Assembly: GCF_019578655.1 (NCBI RefSeq) | Contig: NC_063264.1 | Coordinates: forward strand, 6,055,213-6,119,212 | Length of the DNA: 64,000 nucleotides | Source: Ricinus communis | Lineage: Eukaryota > Streptophyta > Magnoliopsida > Malpighiales > Euphorbiaceae | Direction of reading: 5' to 3' | Position numbers and translations under genes: made by a program | The notes under the pieces: generated by a model | Databases searched by the model: none | Seen by the model: the letters and a program-made list of their open reading frames with translations, nothing else | What the model was told of the DNA's origin: nothing | Shown: in pieces, positions 1-13,589 of the stretch | Numbering within the stretch: position 1 is the stretch's first letter | Layout: each line of letters opens with the position of its first letter

Positions 1-1
1 T

Positions 2-3000
2 GCTGGCATTGCCGGCGGAACTGCTTGCGCTCCGTCTACATTCATGGTGGCGACTAAGGATTCGGATGGGAGGAAGGTTATGCACGGCGGTGCGCAAATT
101 AAGGTGAAGGTATCGCCAGGAGTGGGTGTTGGAGGGACTGAGCAGGAAGGAATTGTGAAGGATATGGGAGATGGGAGTTATACAGTGACTTATGTTGTAC
201 CTAAAAGAGGGAATTATATGGTTAATATTGAATGTAATGGGAAGCCTATCATGGGTAGTCCATTTCCTGTATTCTTTAGTGCAGGTAATTGTTATTTTTA
301 GCATTCTCGCCATGTAAAGAATATTCTTATACTTGCTATACTTTGTTTATCCATCTTTTCATTATAGGTTGAAGTTCTCTTGATATGCATACATGTCGTA
401 GTTTGTGAAGTTTTTTTCTCTTATGTTCTTTAGTGTGGCTGCTTGTTAGTATTCTTGAAGGTATGTCATATTCTTGTATTCTTTTGTCGGGAGATTTTAG
501 GCTGGTCTTATCTTCATATACATACATTATATTTGGTAGTTTTTGAACTACTTTCGAATGTTTGCCGTTAATTGTATGCTTTTGAATTTTGTAGATTCTG
601 CATTGTCTTTTGAACATTCTGAATAATTTCTGGGTCATATGAGAAATATCAAAAAATTTCTTTTAATTGGTCTTGTTCGATGGTTACTGTAGAATGTGAA
701 ATTTGTTATTGGAAGTAAAAAGTGAAAAGGCTGGGAAGATTTTCATCTGGAGCTTGTGAACTATTAAGTGCATGGTTGATGATAGTTCTAGAATCAGGAA
801 AATGTAGTAACATTGCTTGCATGCTGTTTATTTTTTCCATAAACTGTTTTGGACTTGCTATTCTTGTATTTGGGCTAAATTTATTTTCTTTAGTGGAACA
901 TTTTATGGAATAATGAAGTGTCATCATGCAGGTACTTCAACTGGAGGACTGTTGGGTATGGCTCCTGCATCTACCTTTCCAAACTTAGTTAACCAGACCA
1001 TGCCAAATATGCCAAATTATTCAGGTTCTGTTTCTGGGGCATTCCCTGGATTACTGGGAATGATTCCTGGGATTGTTTCTGGTGCTTCAGGTGGTGCTGT
1101 TTTGCCTGGAATTGGGGCATCACTTGGGGAAGTTTGTCGAGAGTATCTTAATGGCCGGTGTGCAAAAACTGACTGCAAATTGAACCATCCACCGCACAAT
1201 TTGCTAATGACAGCATTAGCAGCAACAACCTCAATGGGGACTCTTAGTCAGGTGCCTATGGCACCTTCAGCAGCTGCAATGGCTGCTGCTCAGGCCATTG
1301 TTGCTGCCCAAGCCCTTCAAGCCCATGCTGCTCAGGTGCAAGCACAAGCACAATCTGCCAAAGATTCATCTGGTATTGTTACCATTATCATTTAGTTATG
1401 CATGTAATACAGTGTCATGTATGCAATTCTTTTGTTTTCCGTTGCTTTTGCTTAGACTACCTTATGCTTTTACATTTTTTGTGTTTCTGTAATGTGGCAT
1501 ATTTATCTTTTTCTTTCTATGGTTTATTTTTTCTTGTCTTTATTTATTGTTTGAGATTCTTACAATCGTGTCTCTTTTTGTCAGGTTCACCTGACAAAGC
1601 TGGGAAGGAAGACACACTGAAGAAGACACTCCAAGTTAGCAATCTTAGTCCACTTCTGACAGTGGACCAGCTGAAACAACTCTTTAGCTATTTTGGCTCA
1701 GTAGTTGAGTGTAGCATTACTGACTCAAAGCATTTTGCTTACATAGAATACTCAAAACCTGAAGAAGCAACTGCTGCTTTAGCATTGAACAATATGGATG
1801 TTGGGGGTCGACCATTGAATGTTGAGATGGCTAAATCGCTTCCTCAGAAATCACTTTTGAATTCCTCTGTGGCTTCGTCTTCTCTGCCATTGATGATGCA
1901 GCAAGCTGTTGCCATGCAACAGATGCAGTTTCAACAGGCTTTGCTTATGCAGCAAACTATGACAGCACAACAGGCAGCTAACCGAGCTGCAACAATGAAG
2001 TCTGCAACAGAGTTGGCAGCAGCTAGAGCTGCAGAAATTAGTAAGAAGTTAAAAGCTGATGGATTTGTTGATGAAGAGAAGGAAACAGAAAGAAAATCTA
2101 GGTAAATGACAATGTGTATTACTTCTCAAATAGATTGCTAGTGTATTCCATGTTAATTGCTTTCCTTTTTTGAGTTACTGAATTTTAAAACATTAGGTGT
2201 TGCGAAAAAGTTTTCCGTATCACGATAATGTCTTATATCAATATTGCTGTAATCTATCAGATTTATTGCTCAGTATAAGGTATTGATGATAATCTGTTGC
2301 ATATATTGTGTGGTTTAGATTTTGCATGCAGATTTTATGTTTCATAGGGAAAATTTAAGTTTGCTGCGAAACTCTCTGAACTGCCTCAACCCCTTTTTCG
2401 TCATTTCTTCTCTTAATCAGAAAGTTAGTATTGATTTCTTAAAAGGCAATTTAAAAAAGGAAATTGAGGTCTTATTGTGGAGTCTTTATACTGGTATGGA
2501 GTTCTTTCTTTAACCCACTTGATCGTTTCTTGAGAGCAGTAAGATATGTTGTTAAGACTTGTACTGGTTGCTAAGTTGCTAAATTAGTGAAGAGACCAAC
2601 TCAGGGGCTTATTATTCTCTGTTGATATGGTTATACTTCCTTGTGATGTTGATTTCTTTTATCATTAATATATTGCAATATTGGAACCCTGAAAAATTAT
2701 ATGTTGAAAGGAACAGTTTGTTAGATGAAGGCCATACACTGGGTTACTTTTCATCACTATTACATTTTACTGTGTTCTGTAGGTCGCCTTCTGCATCTCG
2801 AGTCAGGTCAAAATCTAAGTCGAAATCACCAGTTAGTTATCGACGAAGGCGGAGATCTCCTTATTCACCTCCTTCTCGCCGCCATCGAGATCATAGATCC
2901 AGGTCACCTTTTAGATCTCGCCATCTCTCCAGGTATGATATTGAAAGGCGGTCTTTTAGAGATAGCAGGGATGATAGTGGCAGAACTAGAAGAGGGGATA

Positions 3001-4097
3001 GATCATTTGATCGGCGTTCCCCTGTTTCAAGGAGAAATAGGAGTAGAAGTGTGAGCCCTCGAATGAAAAGGTCCTACAGGGCTGATTCTGGCTCACCAAA
3101 ACGTCGTCGAGAAAGTTCACCACGTAGAGCGAGAAAATCATCCCATGGCGGTTCAAGATCACCGAGGCATCATAGAGGAAGCAGGTCATCTCCAAGAAAT
3201 GACAGTGATAACAAACTGAAATACAGAAAACGCTCTAGGTCCAAATCTGTGGAAGACTCCAAGGAAAAAGCAAAAGAAGCCCAGGATGAAAAATTCAAGA
3301 AACAAGAGAGGAGATCCAGGTCATTATCTGTGGAAGAGAAGAATAATGTAAGCAAGTCATCTTCAAGAAGTATAGATGAAAATGAACCTAAGCACCGGGG
3401 GCGATCAAGGTCAAAATCTGTGGAAGCAAGGCGTTCCACTGAGAAAGTGAATGAAACTAGGGATGGAAGATTGAAAAATCGTGATAGAAAGAGGTCCAGG
3501 TCAAAATCTGTTGAAGTTAGGCGCCACTCCAGAGAGAAAGGAAATGAAAGCAGAGATAAAAAGTCAAAGCATCGCGATCGGAAGCGGAGTAGATCAATCT
3601 CTGCTGACGGTAAGCATCACAGAGGAAGCAGATCATCCCCACGAGTAGCTGATGACATTAAATCAAAACACAGAAGGCACTCTAGGTCAAGATCTCCAGA
3701 AAGTAAGAAGCTTTCTAGTTATAGGATGGATGGAACTGGAGTTGAAAAATCGAAGCGTCGCAGCAGAAGACGGTCAATGTCTGCTGAAGGTAAGCATTGC
3801 AGATCTCCAAGAAGTTCAGAGGAGAATAAATCAAAACATAAAAGACGCTCCAGGTCTAGATCTGCAGAAGGCAAGCATCATTCGAGTGATATAAAGAATA
3901 TAAAGAGAGCTGAAAATTTAGTGCATGAAAACTGTGTATCACATGAAACTGAAAATGTTACTGAGGACCAAGATTCTGTTGTGGGGGATGCAACTAATAT
4001 GTGGAGCAACAAAAAGTCTTCAAAATATGATGACTATGATCCAGAGGAATTGAAGGAAAATATGGTAATAGATAATGACAAAGAAATGAGGAACTGA
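2..4097 (+). CDS. IRR: Filamin-repeat/CCCH/RRM/RS-domain RNA-binding protein, IRR-like (5' end outside window)
   Basis: Four coding exons are visible: 2-284 (open at the left edge), 932-1372, 1585-2101 and 2783-4097. All junctions are GT-AG and keep phase, giving 851 visible residues. In order the protein has: an Ig-like filamin/ABP280 repeat (visible residues about 15-94, ending in GSPFPVFFSAG); a Gly/Ala/Met-rich stretch; a C-x7-C-x4-C-x3-H zinc finger near base 1134 (CREYLNGRC, then C and H); an Ala/Gln-rich linker; one RRM (bases about 1630-1840, RNP2 LQVSNL, RNP1-like KHFAYIEY); a second Ala/Gln/Met-rich linker; and a long C-terminal RS domain with many RSRSKS and RSRSRS runs. This architecture matches Arabidopsis AT3G23900, an RNA-binding protein known as IRR that affects splicing of immune transcripts such as CPK28 (known from memory). 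A role in nuclear pre-mRNA splicing is therefore inferred. Exon order and the conserved neighbours support orthology. The N-terminus lies left of the window. Confidence 0.8.
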
Positions 4098-5122
4098 GTT
4101 GTGGCAAATTCTTTTTTAAAAATATAGAAGGTTTGTTAACAAAACTGTCCATAATTCAAGTTGTGTTTTAATATAATCTCATATAACAAGAAAAAGAAAT
4201 TGGAATTTTTGACATCTTTGTTGATTGTTTATTACTTTATCTTTATGTCATATACAGGATTAGAGGAACACAATTGATGTAACAGTCCGACCCATGTGGA
4301 TAAAAATTACTGAACTGGTGCCAGCAAGAAGCTGGAAGTATGTCAGTAGAGAAGCAGAGTTGATTGTTCAGGGTGATATGTGCTAACGAGTTCCCCAGTT
4401 GAAATTCCAGGAGTGTGGCTTCAACTCAGATACAGTTCCAAGTTCTTCTCCAGCGTGGAAGAAATGAGATGGAGGAACAAATGTTGAATTGGTCAATTGT
4501 TTCGAAGCTGACTTTTCTGGATTAGCTCACCTATTAGGAATTTGTTTAGATGCATGAACTTAGAACTTTTAAAATGTCGTTCTTAGCGACATTAAGGGTG
4601 GTTCCCTTAGAAGATCTCTTAGTGTTTCTTTGGTGCTCAGATTTTTCTGCCTATAGTTGGCTTCTGATAAATATGCGCACTTTGTTTTGTTTATCTTTTG
4701 CAGGTCCACTTGTAACAGATTGGAACTAGGGTTTGAGGCATTCTGACCTTGATATGGATTAAATATTCAGGAGGTGTTGTGCTGTTGTCTTCTTCAATGT
4801 AGCAAGCTTCTATTTCTGCTGGATGTATGTTAGACTATTAACTCTATTGCTGCGTTGTGGACTTTTTGATTAAAATATTTGTTTAAAGATCATTTCCAGC
4901 TGCCCTGCCTTTTGCTTTCTAAATTTTGCATTGTTTATTTATTTAGCTAGAGTCTTTACAAGAGTTCAAGTCTTTGATATATTTGAGAAGAATGTTTATT
5001 AGTTGATAGGCTGTTGAGTTGCTGTACAAGTGTCCTCTGATCACGAGCATGATTAATGTATATGATTTAAATGAAGGCTTAGCAAGGCTCTCTCTCTTCC
5101 CCTTCCCCCTTTTCTAAATAAA
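4098..5122 (+). other. Probable 3' UTR and downstream flank of the IRR-like gene
   Basis: No conserved coding frame follows the TGA at 4095-4097. The stretch is T-rich with scattered AG acceptor-like sites, for example after the pyrimidine tract near 4250 and 4700. The 3' UTR may therefore be spliced. A canonical AATAAA lies at 5117-5122 and is the best poly(A) signal candidate, but earlier cleavage is possible. The extent is inferred. Confidence 0.4.
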
Positions 5123-7000
5123 CCATTTTGAACTAAGTTATGACATGTACGGTCTTTATACCCTTCATATGTGTTTGAGGTAAAGCCTCTAGTGTATGTA
5201 CTAGGCTGATCATAGACTCGGCTTTATTTACCTTTGATGGTGTGCTGGGCCTGTCATCTCCCAAATGCATGCAGGTCATACATGGTGTTCTTGTTGGAGT
5301 TCCCGAGGATCAGTTTGGCACAATTGAAATTTACTGATGTACATAAAGGTATGCCGTCAGTAAACTGGCGAGCTTATGCGTTAAAATTTTCCTCAGTGGT
5401 GGAACTATTTGAGACTGTTGATCGTAAATTGGGTCAGTTACATTTGCCAATACTTATGTAACTTGTGCCACAATGTTATAAAACCTTGTGCCTTACTCCT
5501 TTTCCCGTCTTTTTCTTCTTTTTTTCCACTTTATTTTTTTTTCTCCTCCTTTCCTTCTTCCCAAGGTATTGTATTGGTTATTGAAGCTACTTTTGAGGTC
5601 AAGTGAAACCAGATGTTGCTGGGATGAATAGCATTACAATTCAGTGTTGAGTATGAGCACAGTTTGGCCAACTTTCTCTAAATTTTATGGTGAAACGCCA
5701 ATTTGGTTTTGACAGGTAATTTTTCATTAAATCGCTGGATAAATTCTTTTTGCTGATAAAAATTCACCTGTAATTATCTTCCAGAGAGATGTATATGAAT
5801 ACTGATGATGGTCCCTGTTCTAATTAATTTCAGCCGAGTCATTATCTACTAATGATAGTAATTTTACATGTTTATTTTTTTTCAACCTCTGCAGTCCATG
5901 TATTGTTTCTGCGTGTGAGAATATGATTGACTAGGTTTTATTTGAGGCTCTGTTTATTCTTTTTTGGGTTTTGGTCGTAATGGTGCTTAGGGTGGCCCTT
6001 TGTCTGTTGAACTCAAATCTCTGACCCGTGCAGATCAACTGGTCTGCTTCACTTCACATTTTGGTTGAAATGCAGAAAGAATTTGAGCTTCAAGGGCGTG
6101 AACCTTGTGACTGGTAATGACCGTGGATGACCTGCTATAATTTTCTTGGCTATGCTGTTTTTAGACCTGTGCATGATACTATCCCCTTGGTTAAACTGTT
6201 GTGTCGCTTGCCCTTGGTTTCTGTGCATGTTGCAAAGCATTAGAGACACTTCCTAGTTTTCCTGTATTTCTTTTATTATTTGTTAGATTAGTCCACTCAA
6301 ATAATTACCTGTTAGAGCTCTGACTTCAGGAAAAGTGTTATGTGCTACAGGAGCACCTAATAAATTCTACTGAACTTCTGGACATCTCTTATATATTTTT
6401 TCCTTTAATTTGTTTCTAACCGAACCTATGAATTGAAGTTTGCTGCTCTTCTTTTTCTTTTTTTCTCTCTTTTAATGTTTCTTGGTAGGATTTCTATGGA
6501 TAGAATGATAGCAGAGCTGGAACAAAGGAACCTTTGTTCTATGTTGTGATGGGACTATATGTGGAGCGGAGCCCTTCCCTTTTTGCCTATTACCCCAATC
6601 TATTGCTATTCTTTTTTTTTTTTTCTTTATTCTCTCTGCCAGCTGCCCAGGAACTGCACTGAGAAAGGAAAAACATATAATTACACTGAGATGTCGAAAT
6701 ATAACACTGGCGTTTTTAGTCCTAATTATAGTTAGTAAGCCAACTTGTTGGTTTCGGGTAATTGTAACTCTTGCTTTGTAGATTGTAGGAATCTCTGTGA
6801 AGTAGAAAAGCTGGGGTAAGTTTTGCCCGATAATTGATGTTGATTGGTATTTGAGTATAGCAAATATATTTATGCAAGCATCTTTTTCCTTCTTACTGCA
6901 TGCAATCTTTATATATATATATATATATATATATTAAATTTTTTATTTTAAAGAGTCAACAATCTTTTATACCAAGGTTCAATATATAAGTTATTTGTTC
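5123..7000. other. Gene-free stretch, T-rich on the plus strand
   Basis: The composition is closer to a transcript flank than to the very AT-rich DNA further right, so this may be residual 3' UTR or decayed exonic sequence. Short open frames at 5234-5606 have no family I recognise. A (TA)n run closes the region. Confidence 0.35.
6910..6934. repeat. (TA)n microsatellite
   Basis: An uninterrupted alternating TA run of about 25 bases, read directly from the sequence. Confidence 0.95.
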
Positions 7001-7574
7001 AGCTTTAGCTTTCTCTAAAATTTTGTTCCAATCTAAATTTAAATAGCGGGTATTAATTCATGTATGAGGATAAATTTGAGAATGAATATAATTTGAAATA
7101 TATATATAGAAATAGTGGTTAAAGAATCAATCAAAGACATAAACAAGTTCCACACCTTCAATAAGAATGAGAAAAAACAGAGTGTTACAAAGGCATGCTG
7201 TGATGTATGCATGCCTGTCTTTAATTTTGTGTTCTTTTTCTTGTTTTGGATCTTTCTTATTTAATTTCAAAATCTCGCAGCTTTTTGTTGTGTTTTAATT
7301 GCTTTTATAATTTGTGTCTCGAAGAAAAATTAAAATATATTTTTATCACTTCCGTTTTCTTGTTTCTGACGAAAAGATGTCAAGAATTTTGGTAGCATTT
7401 GTAACAAAGAGCGGCCAAATGCATGCATTTGGTTAATAATATTATATATATATATTACACACGGAGTTCTCTAATTTAAGTCATGAGAGTGTTTATAACT
7501 AATAAGTTTTAAATTTCAATTTTCTATTTCACACTTATATTGTAATTGGTTGAGTTTTTTTAGGAAAAGACACA

Positions 7575-7617
<43 letters not shown>
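7575..7617. repeat. (AAT)n microsatellite
   Basis: About fourteen tandem AAT units, read directly. Confidence 0.95.
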
Positions 7618-8119
7618 TAATAAAATCGAAATTCATTTAAAATTTTATCTATTTTGTTAGAATTTAATTTGTTTATAGTTATTTTTATAAATTTAATTAT
7701 GTAAAATCTTAAATTAATTTTAATTTTTATCACAACACATAAACTTTAGATTTGTAAATAAATTTTATAAATTCTATAAATTTCAACCAAACATAATGTA
7801 AGTTTTCTATTTATAACGAGTGTGAACAAATGACTAGATCTTCACTTAAATGATGAATATAAAAAATAAAAACTAACTCTATTATATAATTTGTTGACTT
7901 ATTAGAATTTTCATGAATTGAAAAAGACATTCACATTTCCACCGATCAACATAATTAATCAGAATTAGTTTTTGTTTTTTATTTTTTATTTTTTATTTAA
8001 TATAAAAATCTCAATAACTTTATTTGAATTACAAATGTGAGTTTTTATTTATATTTATTGGAGAGCTAACAAATCATGGCCTACATAAAATAAAGTTGCC
8101 ACAACAGTAAAAACTCATT

Positions 8120-8190
8120 TAATGCGGAGGAGATGACTCGAGCTCGAGACTTCTCACTCTCAAACGCAAGCGCTTTTGCCACTTGAGACA
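8120..8190 (-). mobile_element. tRNA-related SINE-like remnant
   Basis: Read on the minus strand, the block begins with an A-box-like AAGTGGCAAAAGCGCTTG. About 35 bases later comes a B-box-like CTCGAGCTCGAGTC. This is the spacing and order of a Pol III promoter in a tRNA-derived SINE. It is GC-richer than its surroundings. No 3' tail or target-site duplication was delimited, so this is an inferred fragment and not a functional tRNA: no cloverleaf can be drawn. Confidence 0.4.
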
Positions 8191-10384
8191 AATATAAATT
8201 ATACATATATTAAAAAAATAAATTAATATTATAAAAAATAATAATTTTATAAATTCAATATACATTTTATTTTTCCTAAACTATTTTTTCATGTATAAAC
8301 GATTTATGCATAAGAGAGGCGTGCAAGATTTTGATCCCACCAACCAAGAATTACACTCAATTCGGACTAATTAAGTCTAACCTAATTATTGTAATTTGGA
8401 CATTTTATAATAATAGCACTCTGCAATTCAAATATTCTTCAAACTCGAGCCCCCACATAAAGTTTGAAGAATGAAAATTGTATTTCAAATCCAACCATAT
8501 ATTTTGGTGGGGCACACATGGGGACCCCAAACCTTTTTTTTACTAACAACTTTTGCCCTTAAATATTTTAATTTTGTTAATTCACCCCATCAAACTTTTT
8601 ATTAATTTTTTTCACTAATGTCATTGATATATCAGTTTATTTTCTACATATTTTTTTTGAAAAAATTTATTAATCTATCGATCGGATAGTTTTAGTGGTC
8701 AGTCCGCCGCTGTGTATATATATATATTATAAATAATATTATAGATTGTGATGCCTTTGTGCCAAATCTTGGTTGCCAAAGAAAGAAAACAATCCGTTGG
8801 TGTAGAAAAAGTATGATTTGCAAGGAATTGGAAGTACACTTTTTGAGTTGGTTCTGTCCTGCCCCATTGTTTTTCTGAAGTGTGCTGTTCTGTGGTCGGT
8901 GGTGTAGGGTTTAATTTAATTATTATTATTATTAAATATTATTATTTTTAATTGAGGTTAAGCTTAAATAAATAATAAAAACTAAGTCAGACCTTTCAGT
9001 TTTACTTTTTAAACTTTGAAATGGGATTGCCACTTATGTACGCAACCCGACCCGGTTCTCCTCTGCCACCTGTATATTGAAAAAGAAGGACGGGCCAGCT
9101 TGGATTTATTTAACTTTTTCTTAAAAAACAAAACATCTGTACATTTAATTGAATAAATAAATAAATAAACCCACCAATTTAATTAACTGGTTTTATGAGT
9201 TTGGTTTTTCAGTCACAATATTTGCTTTGATTTATACATTAACAAACTATTTATTTAGTATAATTTTCTTTTCTTTTTCAAATTAATTTAACTGTTTGAT
9301 CAAATAGTAACTATGGTGCAGACTATTAAATTAATTTTTAATTTTATTACAAATAACACATTTTTTTATCAAAATAATATTATATATATAGGCTGACCCT
9401 AAAATTTAAATCCCGATTTCTATCACAAAAAAATGAAATTAATTCCAATAAATAAAATAGTTGATGGAATTTCTGAAAATCGAACCATATGTGATCATAT
9501 GAAATCTAATATTGACCTTTATGGAAATCTATATATAGCTTCTATGAAGTAAAAGACCAACAACAGAAAAAGGAAAATGATTTGACATTCAATTTCTTCA
9601 AATTAATAAACTATATAATACAATCGATTGTATATGAATTCCTAATAAATTGTATTAGAAATGCATTAATGTGAGGCTAACTTTCTCCCCCCTACCCAAC
9701 CACAAACTACAAACTAGGAACCTTAGTTTTCAACTTGCAAGCTTCTTCTTTTTTTATATTCATAAACGTGTTATATGGACCAACTCCAACTTGCATAGAA
9801 GATTTTGTAGGAGTAAAGTGGTATGAGACAACCATGCATAGACAATAAAGAGGCTCGCAGTTTTTGGAATATGCCCTTGTCAATCTTCTAACTTGTCAAT
9901 GCACCTGTCGGGTTTGATCGAGTTTGAAATTTTTTAACTTTAAGTCTAAATTTAACTAATATGGTTATAAAAACTTAAAATTTTGATCAAATTCGATCCA
10001 TGATATAAAAATATAAGAATTTTTAGTTTTCGGATCGGGTCGAGTTGGGCTCACTGGACGAACCTCAAAGAAATAACATTTTCATGCCCGTCTAAATAAA
10101 TAATCAAATTTTCTCGAGTTTGGACTCGGACGGGTCTAAAATAAAAAAAAAAATTGGTTGGTACCTAATCTCATGAAAATGTCTACTTATCAACAAAATT
10201 CGCATATCAAACATGATAAAAATATTTTAAGATTTTTTATATATTTATTAAAGTTTCGACAAATGTAAACTACATAAAATAAATAGTCTATCACTATATG
10301 AGTGGTAATAGAACTCCTATCACCATTGATGGATGGTAAACTAACAGCATACATATCGCAAGCAACAAAATACAAAGAAGATAA

Positions 10385-10460
10385 AAGAGCATTTCTAAAG
10401 ATGCCTTTTGTTTTAAAAAATCATAACTATTTTTAGTAAAAATATTTTAAAAAATTTTAA
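10385..10460. repeat. Possible MITE end, GAGCATTTCTAAA type
   Basis: GAGCATTTCTAAAGATG here resembles the starts of repeats at 15103 (GAGCATTTCTAAGACA) and 60318 (GAGCATCTCTAGC). A/T-rich sequence follows. The far end was not located. Confidence 0.25.
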
Positions 10461-11326
10461 ATATGAAAAATAAAATATTTTATTTGAGTTAAATGCATTC
10501 TTTATATTTAATTTTTATTTCTTTAAGTATTAGTGATTTTAATTTCTTTTTATTTTTCTTTTAATTTTTACTAGATAATAAAAATTACAAGTATCAATTA
10601 ATCAAGTGCATATAAATTTATAGTACATTTATTAAATATAAAATAGAGAGTGAAGTTTGGCTCTCTTTATGTAAATAACCAAATTAATTTTCTATTTATA
10701 AAGAATAAATAGCGTATTAGAGTATCATTTTTTAAAATAAAAAAATTGACATTATATATAATAATTAAATTATTGTAATAGAGAGCAATAGCTTTGTATT
10801 TAGAGGGGCGTACGTGAATATATAAAATATATTATGTACAAATAATCCCATTTGCAAAATAGGTTTCAAATTTTAATATACAATAGAGAAAGATTTTAAA
10901 TATCTATAATACTGTGTAGGGCCATATCCTCCTCAATTTTTTTGAAATTTACATTTTCATTCATAATCTTTTAGATAATTCTCAAATAAGCACCAAGATA
11001 CTCTTTAAAAAAATATTTATTTCTATTTCAATCCTTATATTTTATCATGAATTTCATTTATATATTTTTCGATGTTTAACCCTTTTTACTTAAATAAAAA
11101 AAAAAACAATTTTTGACCTCCCATGGGCTAAATTCGTGCAACAATAATTAACACAAAAATCTAATGATTTTAATTCGCCAACTATGTTCTAAATTCAAGT
11201 GCCTATATCCAATGCATATTGACCATCCCACTTATAGGGTGGTTTAAATATAGGTAAATAAATGCAATTTTATTTGTTTCATTGAACCTTTATTTTTACT
11301 TTTGTTTTGATTAAAAATCATAGTAA

Positions 11327-11675
11327 CTAATATAAGTCTATATAATAGATAAGACTTTAAGTATCTTAATCTCCACCAAATACTATTCCATAAATAACTC
11401 TTAATATAAATCCTAATAATTATACAGAATGACTAAAATAACCTTTGGATATTATAATTAGCAGTCCATGCGTTTTTATCTTGGGCCTTGACACAAACAT
11501 ATCTCATTAAGTTTCTTTTAGCTCCATATTTTCCTCTTTTTGCTAATATTTCTGAAAATAGACAACTAAGCTTAAGTGAGTTAAAAATACATATTTTTAC
11601 CATTTTACATATAGAAATATATCATTAAAGCTCTAAAATACTTTTAAATATCTATACATAATTTGGACCGATTAG
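11327..11675 (-). repeat. Dispersed repeat, copy 1 (LTR-retroelement-like non-coding segment)
   Basis: Nearly the whole stretch aligns in direct orientation with 24885-25264. Both begin at CTAATATAA(G/A)TCTATATAAT and end at AATTTGGACC. They share TTAATATAAATC, GAAAATAGACAA and AAGCTTAAGTGAG in the same order. The second copy continues leftwards into the right arm of a large inverted repeat. This copy is therefore a truncated member of the same family. There is no coding sequence. Confidence 0.75.
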
Positions 11676-12334
11676 TTTTAATAATTAAACCTCTAATAAA
11701 AGTAAATATATAATATAAGCTTTACCGGTTGCTTTAGTCATTTTTTTTTATTTTTTTATTGTTGTTTTAGATAATAACTTATAATTCAGTCCTTTTTACT
11801 ATGAAGTAAACAAGATATGGTAAGTAAGGTGCAAGTGCAGCTAATTGAATTAGTAAAATTAATCAAATCAGTTTTTTCTTAATAGAAAATCAGGATAATT
11901 TTGAATACTAATCTTAAAAATTGACATCTTAGATTTTAATTAGGGTTTGGTTGACTTGATAAACCCTACTTGTTTTCTTATCAATAAATCAACTAATCAT
12001 GAGTGTTGATAGGCGTAGCATGATGTTGATAAATTTAAATACAAAAATATATATTATTAAATCTCCTTTCTTTAATTGAGTTTATTGATATTTATTTTAT
12101 TTTATTAAATATGTTGATTCTCTTCTTTTTCTTGCAATTTTGGTCTTCGTACGTGGCTATTACATCAATTATAATTTTACTTTTTTTCTTACTAGGAAAT
12201 CGATCTTATTTCAATAATGGATAATACAAGTATTTATGCAGAATATGCATAAATAAATATCTATACATGCAATTATTATATTAAGATAATAATTTCTAAC
12301 ACTTTCTCCAATATTAATTGTATTATATTCAATT

Positions 12335-12361
12335 TATATATATATATATATATATATATAA
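12335..12361. repeat. (TA)n microsatellite
   Basis: Alternating TA run of about 27 bases. Confidence 0.95.
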
Positions 12362-13589
12362 GAATTGAAACATTAATCATTATTCAAATTAAGATAGGTA
12401 CGATTAATTAAATATATGAATGGATTTTATTTCACAATTTAGAAATGGACTCTTTGGAGTTTACAATAAAGACTTTGACAAAATCATAACCTTGAATTGG
12501 GTCAGCTGAGAAAACTCAAGTGGATGACATGATCACCACCAATCTCCCATTGCTAAAAGATAAGATTAATATAAATTAGTTGTTAGTGTCGAAAGATTTT
12601 TAAATGGGTTATTGTGAATTTCATACTTATACATGAAAAATTAACTTTACAAAAAATGAAAGAGAGTTTCAAACTCTACCTCTAAAGACAAGAGCCCTTA
12701 CAAACCCCAATACACCGAGATTGGTATATATATCAAACTCTTTATTTTTTTCTCTTGCTTTCCCTTTTATGGTCCACATATGGAGATCACCACCCCCCTA
12801 TACCTAGTTTACGTCCAAAGATTTATTTGGACTCCAATTAGCATACTTCTCCAACTGAGTCCCAAAATTGTGTGTACATGTAAATAATTTGAATGGGGGG
12901 TGTTTATTTTTGCTACTTGGTGAACCGTTCTATAACCAATTAACACAACTTTAAGTTGATTATTTTACAAGTAATTTATTATTTTTCTTTGGAATTTAGA
13001 TTGCGTATCTATTTTTTTTATTAATTAGTATTACACAGAACACTAATATAATTAGATCTGCTCTTCATAGATAAATTTAGAATTTACGATCTCAGGTAAA
13101 ATCGGTTCAGGATCATGAGATCCTTTTCTATCATGTAGAACAGGCTGTTACACAAAATGTATTTCTAAATAATTGTCCCATAGATCATATATCTATCTAT
13201 ATAAAGAAAACATTTTATAACAAAGAGAATTCTTATTTGTATAAATGGTACTTTAAACTTGAAACTACTATAAAAAAAATTACCAAAATTTTTAATTTTT
13301 TAACTTCTTTTAAAAAATTAAATGATCACTAAACATCAGAAATTAATTAGTTCCACTTTTGATGAGCCGCATCAACTAAACTTGGTGACATGGAAAGATT
13401 TATTTCGGATTTTAATTACCTATCACATCCATTGAAAAGAATGGATGTTGATATTTTATGGACTATAACAAATTTCCATTTGACACGTTTAATCAAATTC
13501 CACGTATATATGTATAATTGTAATTTTTTTATATGAAGTATTTATTCTATTAAATTAATAAATTTTTTATATGTCCCATTTTTTTCAAG

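Larger units (their letters stand above)
7001..11326. other. AT-rich intergenic DNA
   Basis: No gene is seen on either strand. It holds an AAT microsatellite, a SINE-like scrap near 8.1-8.2 kb, and a stretch at 9.9-10.14 kb rich in GGGTCGAG/GACTCGGACGGG-like motifs that resembles widespread plant dispersed repeats. Elsewhere it is plain A/T-rich sequence. The 61-codon minus-strand frame near 10.19-10.38 kb has no recognisable family. Confidence 0.6.

Noticed and set aside
5234..5606. Open plus-strand frames and an acceptor-preceded stretch reading VIHGVLVGVPEDQFGTIEIY
   Set aside because: No family recognised, stops in frame soon after, no matching downstream exon. Likely chance in IRR 3'-flank sequence.
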